Assembly (NCBI RefSeq): GCF_048128805.1
Contig: NC_136016.1
Location: forward strand, 8,370,501 to 8,434,500
Reading direction: 5' to 3'
From: Centroberyx gerrardi
Lineage: Eukaryota; Chordata; Actinopteri; Beryciformes; Berycidae
DNA: 64,000 bases
Shown: positions 14,101 through 26,461 of the stretch, one piece after another
Numbering within the stretch: the first letter of the stretch is position 1
Layout: every line of letters begins with the position of its first letter
The notes under the pieces: generated by a model
The model's input: the letters and a program-made list of their open reading frames with translations, nothing else
Told to the model about the DNA's origin: nothing
Databases searched by the model: none
Position numbers and translations under genes: made by a program

Positions 14101-15346
14101 GGTCTTACCCAGTCTGTGATGGGAAGTGAGGCACAATGAAGGACAACAATGGGCCAAGAAGGAACGAATGTAACGTGAGAGTATAGGGGGTGAGGTGTAT
14201 GCATGTGTGAATGTGTATATTGACTGAAAGGGGTCACAGAGAGGGCTGACTCTTACCCATGAGTCCGCAGGAGAAGAGGGCAGTCCCCTGGCTCATGGTC
14301 TGTGCCTGGAACTGCGGAAATGCAGAAAGGACCCACCGTCAGCTCACCGCTCAAACTCGCAAACATAGGACATTCTAGCATCAACTACCAGCACTGTGGG
14401 GACGAGTTAATAATCAACAAATAAAAGTCTAAAAGCCACAAACTATTAACAAAGTCAAAGCCTGTGTATGTATAAATGTGCCGTTAGAGTGTATGTTGAA
14501 GGAGGACACTAGCTGCTTTGAGCTGAGGACCAAGCATGGCCAGTCAACAGAGAGAGAGAGAGACAGAGAGAGACAGATAGAGAGCTCCACCATAAATGTC
14601 TATGACTGATGCTCAGCCCAGAGCATGATGACTTCATTTCACGTGGCCGAGAGGGCAAACACGGTCCACATTACTGGGGGAATTTTCTCACTCTATGCTG
14701 GCAGGGAGAAGGTTTCTACTGCATGGATGCTGATTAGAAAATGAGTCAGAGTTGCCCAGCCGGGTGGAACTAAAATACTCCATTGTTGTTTTGAGTGTAG
14801 TAAATGGAACATTGAGGATTCAAACCAGATGACAAACACCCCGGTGATAACGGTTGGGAGCTATTACAATGCAATCATCATTAATTGCAACAAAAACATC
14901 CCTTCTGTCAAGTGCGTAACATCCAAATAATTCTTTTGACAGTATTTCCTGGGATTTCGTAAGGCAACACGTTTGATTTTTCCAACAAATTTGACTCAGG
15001 GGAAGTTAAGTTGATTATTGGTTCTCTGTCAAATTCAAGCTCTGATTAACTTTGACAAAATAGGAAAATATAATATAGGGCCATAAAAATGCTGTGGCAT
15101 GATGAATGTGGCAGGCAACATTTTTCTTGATTTATAACAGCACCCTGTTGTTTTCCCCCTTGACAAGCACAGCTGAAGCCTGTTGGCAGAGATACACATA
15201 AACATGCAATCACACACTCAACACAAACCTCTGAAAAATTCATGCACAAGTAGAGAATAACCTCTCACCGGGCCCAAATCCGCCCTTTTGGATGTTACAT
15301 CGTCAACACCCTTCTTTTCCAGTGTTTTCTTGTAAATGATCACCAT
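7740..15346 (-). CDS. fam53b: FAM53B / Simplet, four coding exons, 419 aa
   Basis: FAM53B (Simplet in fish) is a small nuclear protein needed for nuclear entry of beta-catenin and hence for Wnt-dependent growth and regeneration. The coding exons, in transcript order, are 15346-15269, 14311-14257, 12441-11678 and 8102-7740. All phases agree and give 419 aa, against about 422 aa in human. Recognisable family blocks are the MSQG.ALFSCG..E..RWRE motif across exons 2-3, PPSKRQCRSLSCSEEL, the 14-3-3-type RSRSQP at residues 262-267, the basic nuclear localisation stretch KKIGMKRRR at 273-281, and the C-terminal GELDIEQIE motif. The start was chosen at MVIIYKKTLEKKGVDD because it aligns with the human N-terminus MVMV; an in-frame ATG four codons upstream is possible. 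A 5' noncoding exon is expected upstream. Confidence 0.93.
8103..11677 (-). other. fam53b: fam53b intron 3
   Basis: The intron contains no recognised exon. A (GT)n run is at 10752-10773 on the plus strand. The remainder is unique-looking AT-balanced sequence. Confidence 0.7.
11678..12441 (-). CDS. fam53b: fam53b coding exon 3 (main body, residues 46-299)
   Basis: This 764-nt exon carries most of the protein: the SKRQCRSLSCSEE block, several Ser-rich stretches, the RSRSQP motif and the basic NLS. It ends in SLDLAKMTQ at a CAG/GTTGGT donor. The coding sequence is much more GC-rich than the flanking introns. Confidence 0.95.
12442..15268 (-). other. fam53b: fam53b introns 1 and 2 (around exon 14257-14311)
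   Basis: Apart from the 55-nt exon, these introns hold no recognised coding sequence. A short GA-rich microsatellite lies near 14550-14583. A telomere-like ctaaccctaaccctaacca run lies near 13328-13346; it is only about three units long. Confidence 0.65.
14257..14311 (-). CDS. fam53b: fam53b coding exon 2
   Basis: This 55-nt exon lies between a TTTCCGCAG acceptor and a GGTAAGAG donor. It encodes FQAQTMSQGTALFSCGLM plus the first base of a Glu codon. It matches the human MSQGPTLFSCGIME segment. It is too short to show up as a long open frame. Confidence 0.9.
15269..15346 (-). CDS. fam53b: fam53b coding exon 1 (residues 1-26)
   Basis: This exon encodes MVIIYKKTLEKKGVDDVTSK and six more residues, then ends at CCG followed by a GTGAGAGG donor (phase 0). 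The frame stays open upstream, and the 5' acceptor of this exon could not be fixed. Confidence 0.8.
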
Positions 15347-17953
15347 GGCAACACACATCTTTGTCCCAAGCCATTCCAGTGCAGGCAAATAAGGCTGGAG
15401 GCCATCTTGATGGGCATGGTGTGAGCAGGCTGATTTCTCATATGCACAGGCAGCACCCCTCAACCCCTCAAGGAATGCGCTTCACTCCTCGGTCCAATCC
15501 TGGGCAGACACAGAAAGATGAGCAAAGGATTAGGATTCGGTACATTTCTAACATTCTGTCTACCGTATAAGCAGAGCGCAATCCAGCTGGATTGTGGAGA
15601 ACAAGGATCCCCTGGGTGCAAGCGCTAAGACACACCATCACTGCAGACCAAACCCAATGCTCTCTTAAGTCCTCAAGCTCAGTGCACACAGATCCCTCTC
15701 AGTCTTTCGGCATTTGAAGTTTACTCTCCACACAAACACTCTTGCAAAACCCTCTAACAGCTACTAACGTGGCTGGCTGTGAAGGGGGAAATTCAAAGGA
15801 GGTCGGCGGTTTGACAACATCCTTTAATTCTCACGTGAGCAAGCAAATATTCCCCGCAAATACTCACTCAGTGTCACAGTGTGTGAGCATAGCCTATGTC
15901 ACCATATAGCAGTCTGTAAGTTGAACTACGCTGCGTTTTCACTTCGCCCGTGGGTTTCTCCGCCGTGTCACCAAAAGTGGAACTCTATACCTTGTTTTTG
16001 CTCTTGCCTGTCCATTTGGAAGATTATCGGTCATCTGAGAGAGCAAGTTTCCTCAAAGTGTTCCACACTGGAACACAGAGAGCAGAGCAGAGCAAAGTCA
16101 AAGTTGTGTAATTGAATCCTCAGGGGCTGGCTGGGAATAGCTGACCTTGCGGTTATCAAAACAACCCTCTTCGCATTAGTGCCGCACCGATTACAGTAAA
16201 ACAGCTGATTAGCCACAGATGTAAATCTATAGAGTATAATCACCACAGATGATTTTACTACTACCGCCCGATAAGTCAGGTAGGGGAATGAAACAATGAG
16301 CGTGTGGTGTACAGAGAATTGTGGTAGGCCTGCAAGGTCAGAGACGCTAGAGTGTCTGTTAGCCAGTTGAATGACAGAACAACTGCAGAGAGAGAAAAAA
16401 AGAAGAGAGAAATAGAAAGAGATGGTGTCTGTGAAACAAAAGAGTGCTGTGTGCAGATGATGAGACACCGTGGGAAACAAAAGAGGCAACATCAGAGGTT
16501 GGGGGGGTTGAGGGGGGACGCAGCATCACAAGACCCTGAGGGGGCTGACGGACTGGCGGCACTAGGTGATGTTTGCGTGCAGCATATGATTTCCATTACT
16601 AACACTTATCACATCAGGAAAACAACTTAAACACTGGGATGTTTTTAGCTATAAACTGAGTTCCACAAGGAGAGCAATACAGTTCAAGGAGGCCTCTGAA
16701 TAGAAGAGGACAGATCAAAGCATGGAGCTGGAATAGGTCTGGCCAGTCTATACTGTGCGTGACCATTAACCACACAGATCTGTGTTCCAAGGCAGACTAG
16801 GGACGTGCTGGAGTGGAGGAAACGGTCGTTTATATATTACCCGTAATGACTTGGTGATGGATGCAGATGGCATTGACAAGGAAAGAAAGAAACCTCGCCC
16901 AAGAAACCACATTGTTGGAGGGGGTAAAAAAGCTTTTTAACACCATCTTTATACTACACAAACGACACCAAATGATGAGCATTGAGGAGCACTTCTGTTT
17001 TCCTTCAATAGAGGGATGAAAAATGTAGGCTACTATAAGTGAATGTAGTCTGACACTCTTCTAAACTGTAAACAAGATCCATTACTTGTAGTTGAGGAGA
17101 ATCCCAACAATTTTCTCATCTTTCTCACGGTCAGGCGACGGCATGAAGTTTTTTTCCCCACAAATCTAAACCAAGCGCTTTAAGTGGGAGAGGTTTATAA
17201 TGTAATTATAAACATTCCCCGGCTCCATGACAGAAGTTGAACAACATAGAATTAAGAAAAGCCTAACCTAGTCCCACAGCCTTTGAAATCCATTCAAACT
17301 TGTGTGACAGTTTGTGAATGGAAAACTTGCATGTGTTGAGAAGCACTCTCCTTGGGGCTTGGCAAACGGCCTGTGCTTTCTCTTGCACAGGCGAAACTGT
17401 AAAGCAAACGTATGAGGCATACCAAGACATGCCCCTCATTCGTCTCCAATGCCTGGTGGGTACACCCACTGCACTCGCTTCAAATCGCATACACTTCTGT
17501 GTTAAAAGATGCCAATGAAGTCGACCGAGGTATCTAGTTCATGGAATTAGAATTGCTGCCAAAGGGATGTTTCTACCCGTCTGACGTCAGGGTAGACTCA
17601 ACTTCATAACGATGCTGCCGTTATCTGGAATCAGTGAGAACCTTCACGCTTCTGGGGGCCGATAGCTCTTTATCTGGGTTAGGGCAGCAGCCACCGTGAC
17701 AACTGAGAACTCTAATCTCTGAGTAGGGGAAGAGTGTTGTAGGACATTCCCTCGGATCTGGCTCTCTACCACATGCAAACAGGCTGCTGACTGACAGATT
17801 GACTGCCATGAACTCAGCAGTGACAGCAGCCTTCTTATAGCACTACAATAGTGCCATCTTGGACTAGTTGATTGAGCTCCACACTTCCTTTGCGGTCACC
17901 ACAAGCCTTTCAACCCGCGTTATTTTGGGGTGTCAAAAGTTGCAAAAGCAAGC
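15347..17953. other. region upstream of fam53b start codon
   Basis: This is probably fam53b 5' UTR plus first intron. No recognised protein-coding exon was found on either strand. A short GA-rich stretch lies near 16386-16425. Confidence 0.5.
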
Positions 17954-18008
17954 CAGTGTTTCCCCTATATGCACCTAGCAGCGGCGGAATTTTTTATTTT
18001 TTTTTACG

Positions 18009-18118
18009 AGGAGAGAGGAGAGGAGAGGAGAGGGAAGGAGAGAGGAGAGGAGAGGAGAGGAGAGGAGAGGAGAGGAGAGGAGAGGAAAGGAGAGAGGAGA
18101 GGAGAGGAGAGGAGAGGG
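18009..18118. repeat. AGGAG-type purine microsatellite
   Basis: About 110 bp consists of AGGAG/GGAGA units with a few AAGG interruptions. It reads as a purine-only strand and may form a triplex-prone tract. It lies inside the candidate transposon span. Confidence 0.9.
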
Positions 18119-18235
18119 CTCCGTCTTATCTCTTTAGAAACTAATGTTATATTATTTTGTGCTACGGACGCTTCATATCCAGGTCAATTCACACACCTGT
18201 GAGTAAAGCATATAAACGAGAAACTTTGCGCTTAC

Positions 18236-18830
18236 CTGATAATGTCAGCACAACGATTATAACAACAAGCACCGGGTAGATGTCAACAATGAAGCAAGCA
18301 ATGCTGATCACGGATTCAGGATTATCATTCGCCAAAGGGAAAACAGTCCTGCAACTTCACGTGAGTATCGCACAGTAATGTTACAGCAAACGCAATCATT
18401 TGATAGGAATACGCAAGGAAACACATATCTGTGAAATAAACAACATTTGGAAGATCCATCTTGATACAAAGATAGTAGGTATTCCACATGCACCGATTGT
18501 TTTCTTCTTCCTGGAGGCGGGCCTTACTATGCGCGAGGGCCACCGTGACGCGCGAAAGCTGGCAATCTCAAAGACAACTGACAGATTCCCTCACAGACAT
18601 ATTAACGTTACATATTATTTGGATAGGATTCCCTTAAAGAAACGTCATAAATGTAAGTTATTTTATCATTGAAAATGTCATTACATTTAAGTAAATTAAC
18701 ACTGTTTGATAATACAACAGTGTGGTGATGCAAGTTAATTCTGGAAAAAAGGACAGTTAAGAATGAATAATTGGAAGAATGAATGACAGCTAGCTAGCCG
18801 CTAGCTAACACCCAGTGGATGTAAACGGTC
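18236..18830 (-). promoter_or_regulatory. fam53b: candidate fam53b 5' noncoding exon and promoter region
   Basis: On the minus strand the sequence ATCAG followed by GTAAGC at 18240-18231 is a strong splice donor with no coding exon attached, as expected for a 5' UTR exon. Upstream lie CpG-containing sequence (near 18520-18560), an AACGTTA motif and a GCTAGCTAGC cluster near 18790-18808. Similar motifs occur by the zranb1 start. This is inference; no TSS motif was identified. A second candidate donor (CTT followed by GTGAGT) ends at 22846 and could mark an alternative first exon. Confidence 0.35.
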
Positions 18831-19235
18831 ACCCAGTGGGTGATATGGGTCACACATAAACTAATAGCTTGTTTGTCAAATCACGTTTGAATTTTCAGAT
18901 GAGTTTAAAAGACTGGCTGATCAAAAGAAGAAAGAATTAATAATTGACAATAAATGTCAATAATTGTTTTAAAGATTATACTTTTATTATGTTCAATAAA
19001 AGTGTATTTTCCTAAATCTTGAGACACCTCATATGTAAGCTAGACAGACATTTCCCCTGCTCATTACTGTGCACAAATGTACTGTATGTACTTAGGGCTC
19101 AGGTGCCCTTCTGGTGCCGGCAGACATAGAAACCTCCCGGCAGGGCGCGCTTTGCGAGCGCACAAAAAAAAAAATTGTGCAAAAGCGTGCGTGCTTCACC
19201 TCCACTGCTACAACTCCATCCTAGGGGAAACACTG

Positions 19236-22200
19236 CAAGCTATCGCATAGAATAAATAAATGCTAGATGGGAAAAGAGAGGAAAACCACAGAGTCGATTG
19301 GGTCAAGTATGAAGCCTAGGCCTAATTTACAGTCGGCTGAACTGGCTGAACTTCTGTATTTGTAAAACAGACATAGGAGTACTATCTTGTAAATGAGCCT
19401 CTTCCTAGTCCAGAAAGAGTACAGACTTTCAGCCTAGATATTACAACAGGCTTCTGAAGTGTAGTCACCCCTGAAAGCTTTAAAATGCAATTTTCCAATT
19501 AGAGCAGCTTTTCTATACATTGCTCACTGTAATCCCATGGGTTAGGCCAACATTACATAAGGATCTGGCAGCTTTGAGTCTGACTCTGACAATTAGAGCT
19601 AATACTAATCCATCTTATGGCACTTGGAGAACTAGTTGTAAACAACACTGTGTGTACCCCATTAGGCTATAGGCCTAATGTAGGCTACTGACTGAGTAAC
19701 TCAATTTGTTAACTAGTTACAAGACTGTATCAATAATGCATCAATAGACTTTTTAGCCCTATTAAAGGTTAGAACTCAAGATTAGAGTTTAATTACATCT
19801 TTTATCTGTGTAAAGCTATACAAAACACTTATTACCACCCCCACCCACAAATAGCATAATTTTGAGGTTGCATTTGCATATATTCTCCTTTGACATTCCT
19901 GCATGCATGGCAGTTGGATCTGTGTCCTGCTCAGAACAATCCCAGGATTGTGGCCCTCTCAGTAATCCGAGCATCTGCTGAGCACCTGAGACGGCCCAAC
20001 CTGAAACCTAGCTGAAGGATTTGTGCTGCTCTTCATCAGTGGGCCGCTTGAGAAAAGAATGCTGGGTAACAGTCATGTTTAGCTCAACCCCACAAAATAA
20101 TTCCCTGAGAGAAAATATGCATGTTCCTAAAAAGTTTGTGTCCCCAAGCTATTGGCTCTTGTGGCCTATTTCTTTGAGTGGTCACGGCTTGTGAATGATC
20201 CATATTTGGACTTATGCACATTCAGGCAGTTTCCCATGTCATGTCGTGTTGACAGGGCATATCACAAAGTGCAGGACACCAAGGGTGCATGAAGACCGAC
20301 TGAATGATAAAACTGCAAACCGGTTCGGCTTTTTCTGCAGCACTGCGCATCATTTTCACTGTGAAAATGGAGGTATTTTCTGAAACCTGAAAACTTCTTT
20401 GTTAGTGTTGTGATCAATTAGTGGCTACAAAGGGCAGGCCCCATCGAGTTTTGCTACGGCTGACTGACTGAAAAGAAATTTATGAAACACATTATAGGGT
20501 GTAGGCTAGCCCACAGCTGCCTGCATTTTCACAGAAATTAGGCTATGTCAAACGGGAGGCATACACTACATTTAAAGCAGTGAGTGAATAGTCAGAAATG
20601 AGCATTGCTGGGAGGCTTCAATAGTGGTGACCAAGCTTGGTTGAGGGCCTGGGGTAGAGCCATGGTCTCACAAGCATGCAGCTGCCCACTTACCATAAAC
20701 ACAAAGGCTCAGCAAGGCTATGCATGGCAGCCAAGGAGGCCTACGTTTTAAAGAAGGCCTGCTGTTTAATTATCTCATACATAATCACTTGCACTGTATA
20801 CATTTGTTCAGAACAAGAGGTTCGTTGAGGTCTGTAAACATGGCTTTCAGCAAACCTGTCCAAGTTGGAGAGAAATGTTGTCCACATGAATGCTAAATCT
20901 AACAAAGTCTCTTAATCACAAAGGGTCGAAGACGCAGCATGCCTCTACTTCCACAGCAGAACAACATTGCACATTAATAGGCCTAAATAGGAGTAAGTCA
21001 CATCTACAGGACACAGGCCTATTTGCATTCAATCAAAATCAAGAATTTGATGAGAAAGAGCACATCCCTCCCCCAACACTGCACTTCCACTGACCAGACA
21101 TAGGAACTTGAAAAAGACAGGAACAGCATTTTTTCCAAGATAGTGCTTGAACAATGTCATAACTTAGGCATTATGATACACAGGATCTCAGAGAACCTCA
21201 AAGAATTGTCTAAATATTTCCAGCAATACGGGCAAGGAAGGGGGAATCATCTGCACAGTCTGATAGGCAACTTGCTTTGTACTAAATTGCTTCAACAATT
21301 TTGCAGATTAGCTTGCCAAACCTCCAGGTGGAGAAAAGGCCCTGAAAACTGAGCTAGTCCAAGTAACCAGCACAAACAGTCCCTTAAACTCCTTTTCCAA
21401 AATCCCTCATGAAAGGGAAATGAGTTTGGCAAGCAAATTGGTGTGACGGGAGCTCACAGAATGTTACATGCAGGCTACAGAGCAAACAGGATTTTGAACT
21501 CGAGAGAAAGGCCACAAACTACGGATGACAAAATATGAAATGTACTTCCACAAAAGGTAAATCGACACTTCTGTACACCAACAATAAAGCCTACTATACG
21601 ATGTTTTCTCTATGCCACTTCACCACATTTGTGTATGTTAAGGATAAAAACTGCCACTCTGAGCTACTTATACACTTTGGCAGTCATGGCCAATGGGACA
21701 CTCACAGGAGTTCAGGTTAAGCAAGCTCTTGTGTTTATGCTCCGACTGAGCACTTAAATTGCAGATTCTGTTGGATTGTATGTCAGCCAGGCCTGTCTTC
21801 ATACCTGAGGGGAAGGTTAGCTAGATAGAGATAAGACAACATTCCACTGCAACCAACTGAACTTACAGAAACTGTAATATACCAGCAAGAGGGACTAAAT
21901 GACATGGCCAAATACTGCGGCATCAGATATGGAGCCATGAACCCGATGGCTGTGGAAAAGGTATTTAACAGCTCTTATACGGGTAGCTGGTATACTGACC
22001 CATCTTCATGTGTGTGCAATGCACGAATGAAAATCCAAGTTCAGACCAGATTGTCTGCACTTCAAGGCAAGCCAGTTCACAGGAAAATGCTTTTGAGCAA
22101 CATGTTGCAGACTGCACAGAACACTCAGTAGCTTGTCATCTAGTCTGATTTATTCAACAATTTAAGCTTACAAGTTACTGTCAGCTGCCTAGACAAGACA

Positions 22201-23403
22201 GGCATACTTTCTGGGGTTACACAAAGGTGATGAATACTCTGTCCATTGGATGCTATGATACTTACATGAACATGAAAAAAACTGATAGCTGCCAGGAATA
22301 AGTCTTTAGGACTGTGGTTTTGAACTTTTTTTTCCAGATTCAGCAAACCTTCTTTTGACAGCAGTGCTGTATTATTAAATGAACCTACACAGGCAACTTT
22401 TCACCACACAATCCCCTTATCAAACTATGACATAGTATTCCAGACATATAAAAGAAGAAAGAGCAGAAAAAGTCCTCCATGCAGGCATAAAACAGAGGCA
22501 GTAACCTCTTTACCCATACAAGACAAAAAGGGGACAAAGCAAAGGCAGTGGACACATGAGGAAAACTTGCTAAGCGTGAACGCGAGCTAGGTTCAATTCC
22601 CACAAAGCTAGTTGATACTTTTCACCCATGTTTTCACCCCGCTGCTATCGTGGACGACTAGTTTATTTCTTGTCACAAACTCTCACCGTACATATCGCCA
22701 TGCATTTGAATCACATACTTTCAAAACACCAAGGAGTAACTTAACACTTCACACTCTATGGGCTGAAACACAGAGGCTGCCAGTTCCTAAGGTAACTGTT
22801 AACTCAACTCAGAAACTAACGTTAAGGCTAAAAACTATCACTCACAAGCATCACGGTGAACATCTCGGGGATCCAACGACTGACACACCAGCAGCTGGTT
22901 AGTTTCGCTTGACCATCGTGAGTTGTTGTTGTTTTTTTCTTTTTCTTTTTTTGCACAAAGACAAAACAAGGCGTGAGGCAGGAAGCTAGACGAGCAGTAA
23001 CTTCTCGTCCTGCTCCAGGCAGCTCCTGCAACTACAACATTGCCCCAGTGCACTACTGTCCAACTTTGCACGCTAATGACGCTGTGACAACATACACCAG
23101 GACATACCACTTATTACAGGGGGGTGAGGTCCGACCGTTTAGTTTCTAACACTAAAGATTTACTCACACGTGTATTCTTTTATTCCGTGTAGTTTATTGT
23201 TTTAATATCGCTGATTTAGTTTATATAGTTGAAATGTACAAAGTAAAAGATTAATCCCTGTGAGACGTTTGCATGACTTACTTCCCTGCCTCCCCCCTAA
23301 CTAGTGGTCTGGTCCTCGCTGCAGTAATGAAAAGTAATCACAGTTTTATGCTGTGCATATAGACAAGGAACTTTCACAATATACAACGGTGTTACATGAT
23401 AAG

Positions 23404-23451
<48 letters not shown>

Positions 23452-25780
23452 ACATATAACTCCCCCACACAAAATGAGTTCCAGTATCCAAATTATAAGG
23501 GGCTGTCCTAAATAAATACATTTATTACAAACAGATGTTTCTCATACCAGGGAGTAAAGAAAGTGCTTTTATCATGGTATACATGGATCTGCCTGCTATG
23601 GAGGCACTTATTTACTATTAGAGCAAAACATGCTGTGACCTCAATCACATTTGTACAGTTGCACATCAACTGTCATCTGCTTTCTCACTCTTCTGTTATA
23701 TACTCTTTATAACAAGCTGGGATTTTCAATAAAACAATATACAGCTTACTCATGACATTTACTGTACTTATTTTTGCATACTTAAAAGATAAAACCACTG
23801 GATCTTAATTGAACAGTCCCCAAAGTTGTAATGTGGAAGACTGAAAAGAACAGCAAACATATATATTTTGTTCATAACATCTTTGCTGTCACATCATATA
23901 TGTTCATTGACTTTGTGGGGATTGAAGTTAAGACAGTAGGCCTCAGCGGGGCGGGGAGCTGAGGCTCACCCCTGGCAGACACTATTGTTAATCAAAGAGT
24001 AACATCTGTTGTGTGCCACTAATCTCCCCCAGCATGGCAGACTGTCCGCCTAAAAGGTTCAGACTGTCTGCCCCTTGTGTTAAAGGGCACCAAGGATTTG
24101 TCTCTTCCACTATGTAGGCTACAGTGTGGGGGGTTACCCACTTGTTATTACCAAGACCCCGTCTGGAAGGTGGCTGATAGATTTACCAACCAAATATAGA
24201 ATATGTGGCATGGCAAACACTGCCTGTTGTGTCCCATAGTCTTAAAAGACAGTGATGACCCTTTGGAAGGGAGATCAAAACAATTTGAATACTTAAGCGG
24301 TCATACAAGAATAGTAGTCCCAGCATTCAACAAGTCTGGCAGTATGTGACTGTGCTGTGTTTAACAAAACCATAGGGGGCAGTATTCACCAATCATACCT
24401 ACTGGTGCAATGAAAAGACCACAAGATATAACAGAATTGTAATAGCTACATAATCAGCGTGTGTTCAAGGGATAATAAATCTTCATTTACTTGTTTTTGT
24501 CGTTTCTCTTTGATCAAATGTAGCCTGCAGCTACCATATGGGTAACAGTAAATAGGAAGTGAGCTTCCAAGTCCCAGTCCGGACTCCGGAGACCCCATGC
24601 AGAATGCTGTATGCCATCTGTGGTTCACACTGGCCTCAGACAGATGGCTACAGGACTCTTGTTACAGGAGCCAACCCTTCTCAACTTTAAAGAACAGCTA
24701 ATACTCTCCATCCCTGACGTAATTGATCATTACATAAGATTTAGAAGTTTGTTTTCCATTCATAAATGAATGATAATTTAAATTAAGATAGACATTTGAT
24801 CCCTGTCAATACTGTGCTGTAAAGTGATTCCAAAGCTATGAGAGGAGTTCAACTATTCTATGTAGTTGTGTGTATTTTTCATAGAAATTCATGAGCTTTC
24901 CATTAATGTACACAAATCCCAAACATGCCAGTCAAGTCTTTTAAAGTCGGTTTGGCCAAGAGTGTGACACTTCTAAGTGAAGAAAAACAGTGACACCATT
25001 TGACAAAATGCAGAAGCACATGCATTTACAAATTTACTTGTTGCAGCTTGCAGTACAGGATATTGTGCAAATTATTCTCTGCTTGATGCTCAGTGGGAGA
25101 GTGGTGAAACTAATGTAGAGTCAGAAACATGAAAAGAACATATGGCTTTCATGGAACACCATCTAAATTACACTGCTACTACCCATATTTATCCAACTAA
25201 TCCTTAGCCCATAATGTTCATATCCAAGTTAATTGAACTGGCACGTCTCAATGGATTTTGGGAGCCCCATCTAAGAGGCTCTAAAGCTATCTTTCTGCCA
25301 AAGCATGCACATCACTAAACCCTCATAGCTTACAAGCATTTGAAAGAGGTGCAGCTGTTCCATCAGTAACTGCTCATGAGCGACTCCAACTGTGTAAGCT
25401 GGGGATCTGCATGAGTAAAGTATTTTAGAACAGAGGTGCTGACCTGGGACAAGTTTCTGTCTTGTATGGTAATGCCACCTAACTAATAATCTTAAATCAG
25501 GCTTCCTATTCTTCCAGATTTCGCAAATATGAGCCCAGGTTCTGCGTGAGTAATGTTTCTCAGGATACAGTAGAGGCACAAATCTAGCATCACTGGTCAG
25601 ATCAAGTGCACACATGACTATACATTTAATGACGAAGTGGTGAGCCTCATTCCTTTAAGACACTGACGGCTTTCAGTGAAGATGAAACAGAGAGGGCCTG
25701 ATGCTCTGAAGTTTGGCCCACCCACGTTCTATGAAACACAGAGAGCACATTGTCTCTGGCAGAGTAATTGTTCTTCATGG
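19236..25780. other. gene-free region upstream of fam53b and downstream of hpdl
   Basis: No recognised coding exon was found on either strand. Most open frames are below 100 codons and have no known motif. A (GT)21 microsatellite is at 23407-23449. A candidate minus-strand donor at 22846-22840 may belong to an alternative fam53b first exon. Confidence 0.55.
23407..23449. repeat. (GT)n microsatellite
   Basis: A perfect run of about 21 GT units stands alone in the fam53b-hpdl spacer. Confidence 0.95.
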
Positions 25781-25798
25781 TCTCCTGTGAATGACAGA

Positions 25799-25804
25799 TT
25801 TATT
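25799..25804 (-). other. hpdl: candidate hpdl polyadenylation signal
   Basis: TTTATT on the plus strand reads AATAAA on the hpdl strand, about 0.46 kb after the hpdl stop. Using it would place the (AT)n array at 26092-26160 in the hpdl 3' UTR. Confidence 0.4.
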
Positions 25805-26088
25805 CAAGAACAGTTGGTCTGGAGTTATTTGGCTGGTTATGCCAATTTGCTTTGATACAGTGAAGACAAAGACGTACTTATAATGCAACTTCAAGTGTAT
25901 TTTCAGAATAACATTTCGTGTACACCATGTCACTTTTCCCTTTTTGTACCACTTTGTTCAGTGCGGTTTTATCTCTTTGGTCAGTTCAGTCATGCTTAAA
26001 AGGTACAAATGTGCAACATGTAACCTCTGAGATTCAACAGCAAATCCATTATCAACATACAGCACACTGAAGTCAACATTTTACAAAG

Positions 26089-26091
<3 letters not shown>

Positions 26092-26160
<69 letters not shown>
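26092..26160. repeat. (AT)n microsatellite, interrupted
   Basis: Two long AT runs are separated by a short GTGTATTT interruption. They lie 100-170 bp downstream of the hpdl stop, so they are probably transcribed in the hpdl 3' UTR, where they could form a long AU hairpin. Confidence 0.92.
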
Positions 26161-26162
<2 letters not shown>

Positions 26163-26259
26163 CAATTTCCCCCAATAAGTGCTCTCTCGTATATAAATAA
26201 AAGAAAAAGCCATAAATAAAATAACTTGATGCTGTGTCAGTTAAAAATGCTCCAAGTGG

Positions 26260-26461
26260 CTAACGTTGAGCAGTTTGCACATTTTTTGGAGTGCTCTCTC
26301 CTTGAGACTCTCCCCTTTCATGCTCCATGTAGGCCTGCACCGACCTCCACAGCGCTCGGATGTTCCCCTCGCCGAAGCCCGACGCCCCCCTCCGCTCTAT
26401 CAGCTCGAGGAAGAAGGTGTCCTCCGCAAAGATGGGCTTGGTGAACACCTGGAGGAGGTAT
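26260..26461 (-). CDS. hpdl: hpdl coding exon 5 (C-terminus)
   Basis: The exon begins after a TTGTTCCAG acceptor and encodes [20 protein letters not shown], including ligand Glu392. It continues with the [13 protein letters not shown] signature and a hydrophilic tail ending TAQR and TAG. Confidence 0.93.

Larger units (their letters stand above)
17954..19235. mobile_element. candidate DNA transposon (or pair of related elements) with CAGTGTTTCCCCTA ends
   Basis: The left end reads CAGTGTTTCCCCTATATG. The right end reads CCTAGGGGAAACACTG, the inverse of CAGTGTTTCCCCTAGG. The ends share a 14-bp terminal inverted repeat, and both are followed inwards by a GC-rich stretch and then a long T run. 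CAAGC directly precedes the left end and directly follows the right end, as a possible 5-bp target duplication. CAGTG-type ends are common in hAT-like elements, which usually make 8-bp duplications, so the family is uncertain. The interior has no transposase frame but holds an expanded AGGAG array and a strong minus-strand donor. It could instead be two separate copies. Confidence 0.5.

Noticed and set aside
18238-18330. A hydrophobic minus-strand reading frame (including IACFIVDIYPVLVVIIVV) that ends at a strong splice donor
   Set aside because: The frame is only about 40 codons, has no start codon before an upstream stop, and matches no family I know. It is more simply a 5' noncoding exon or chance.
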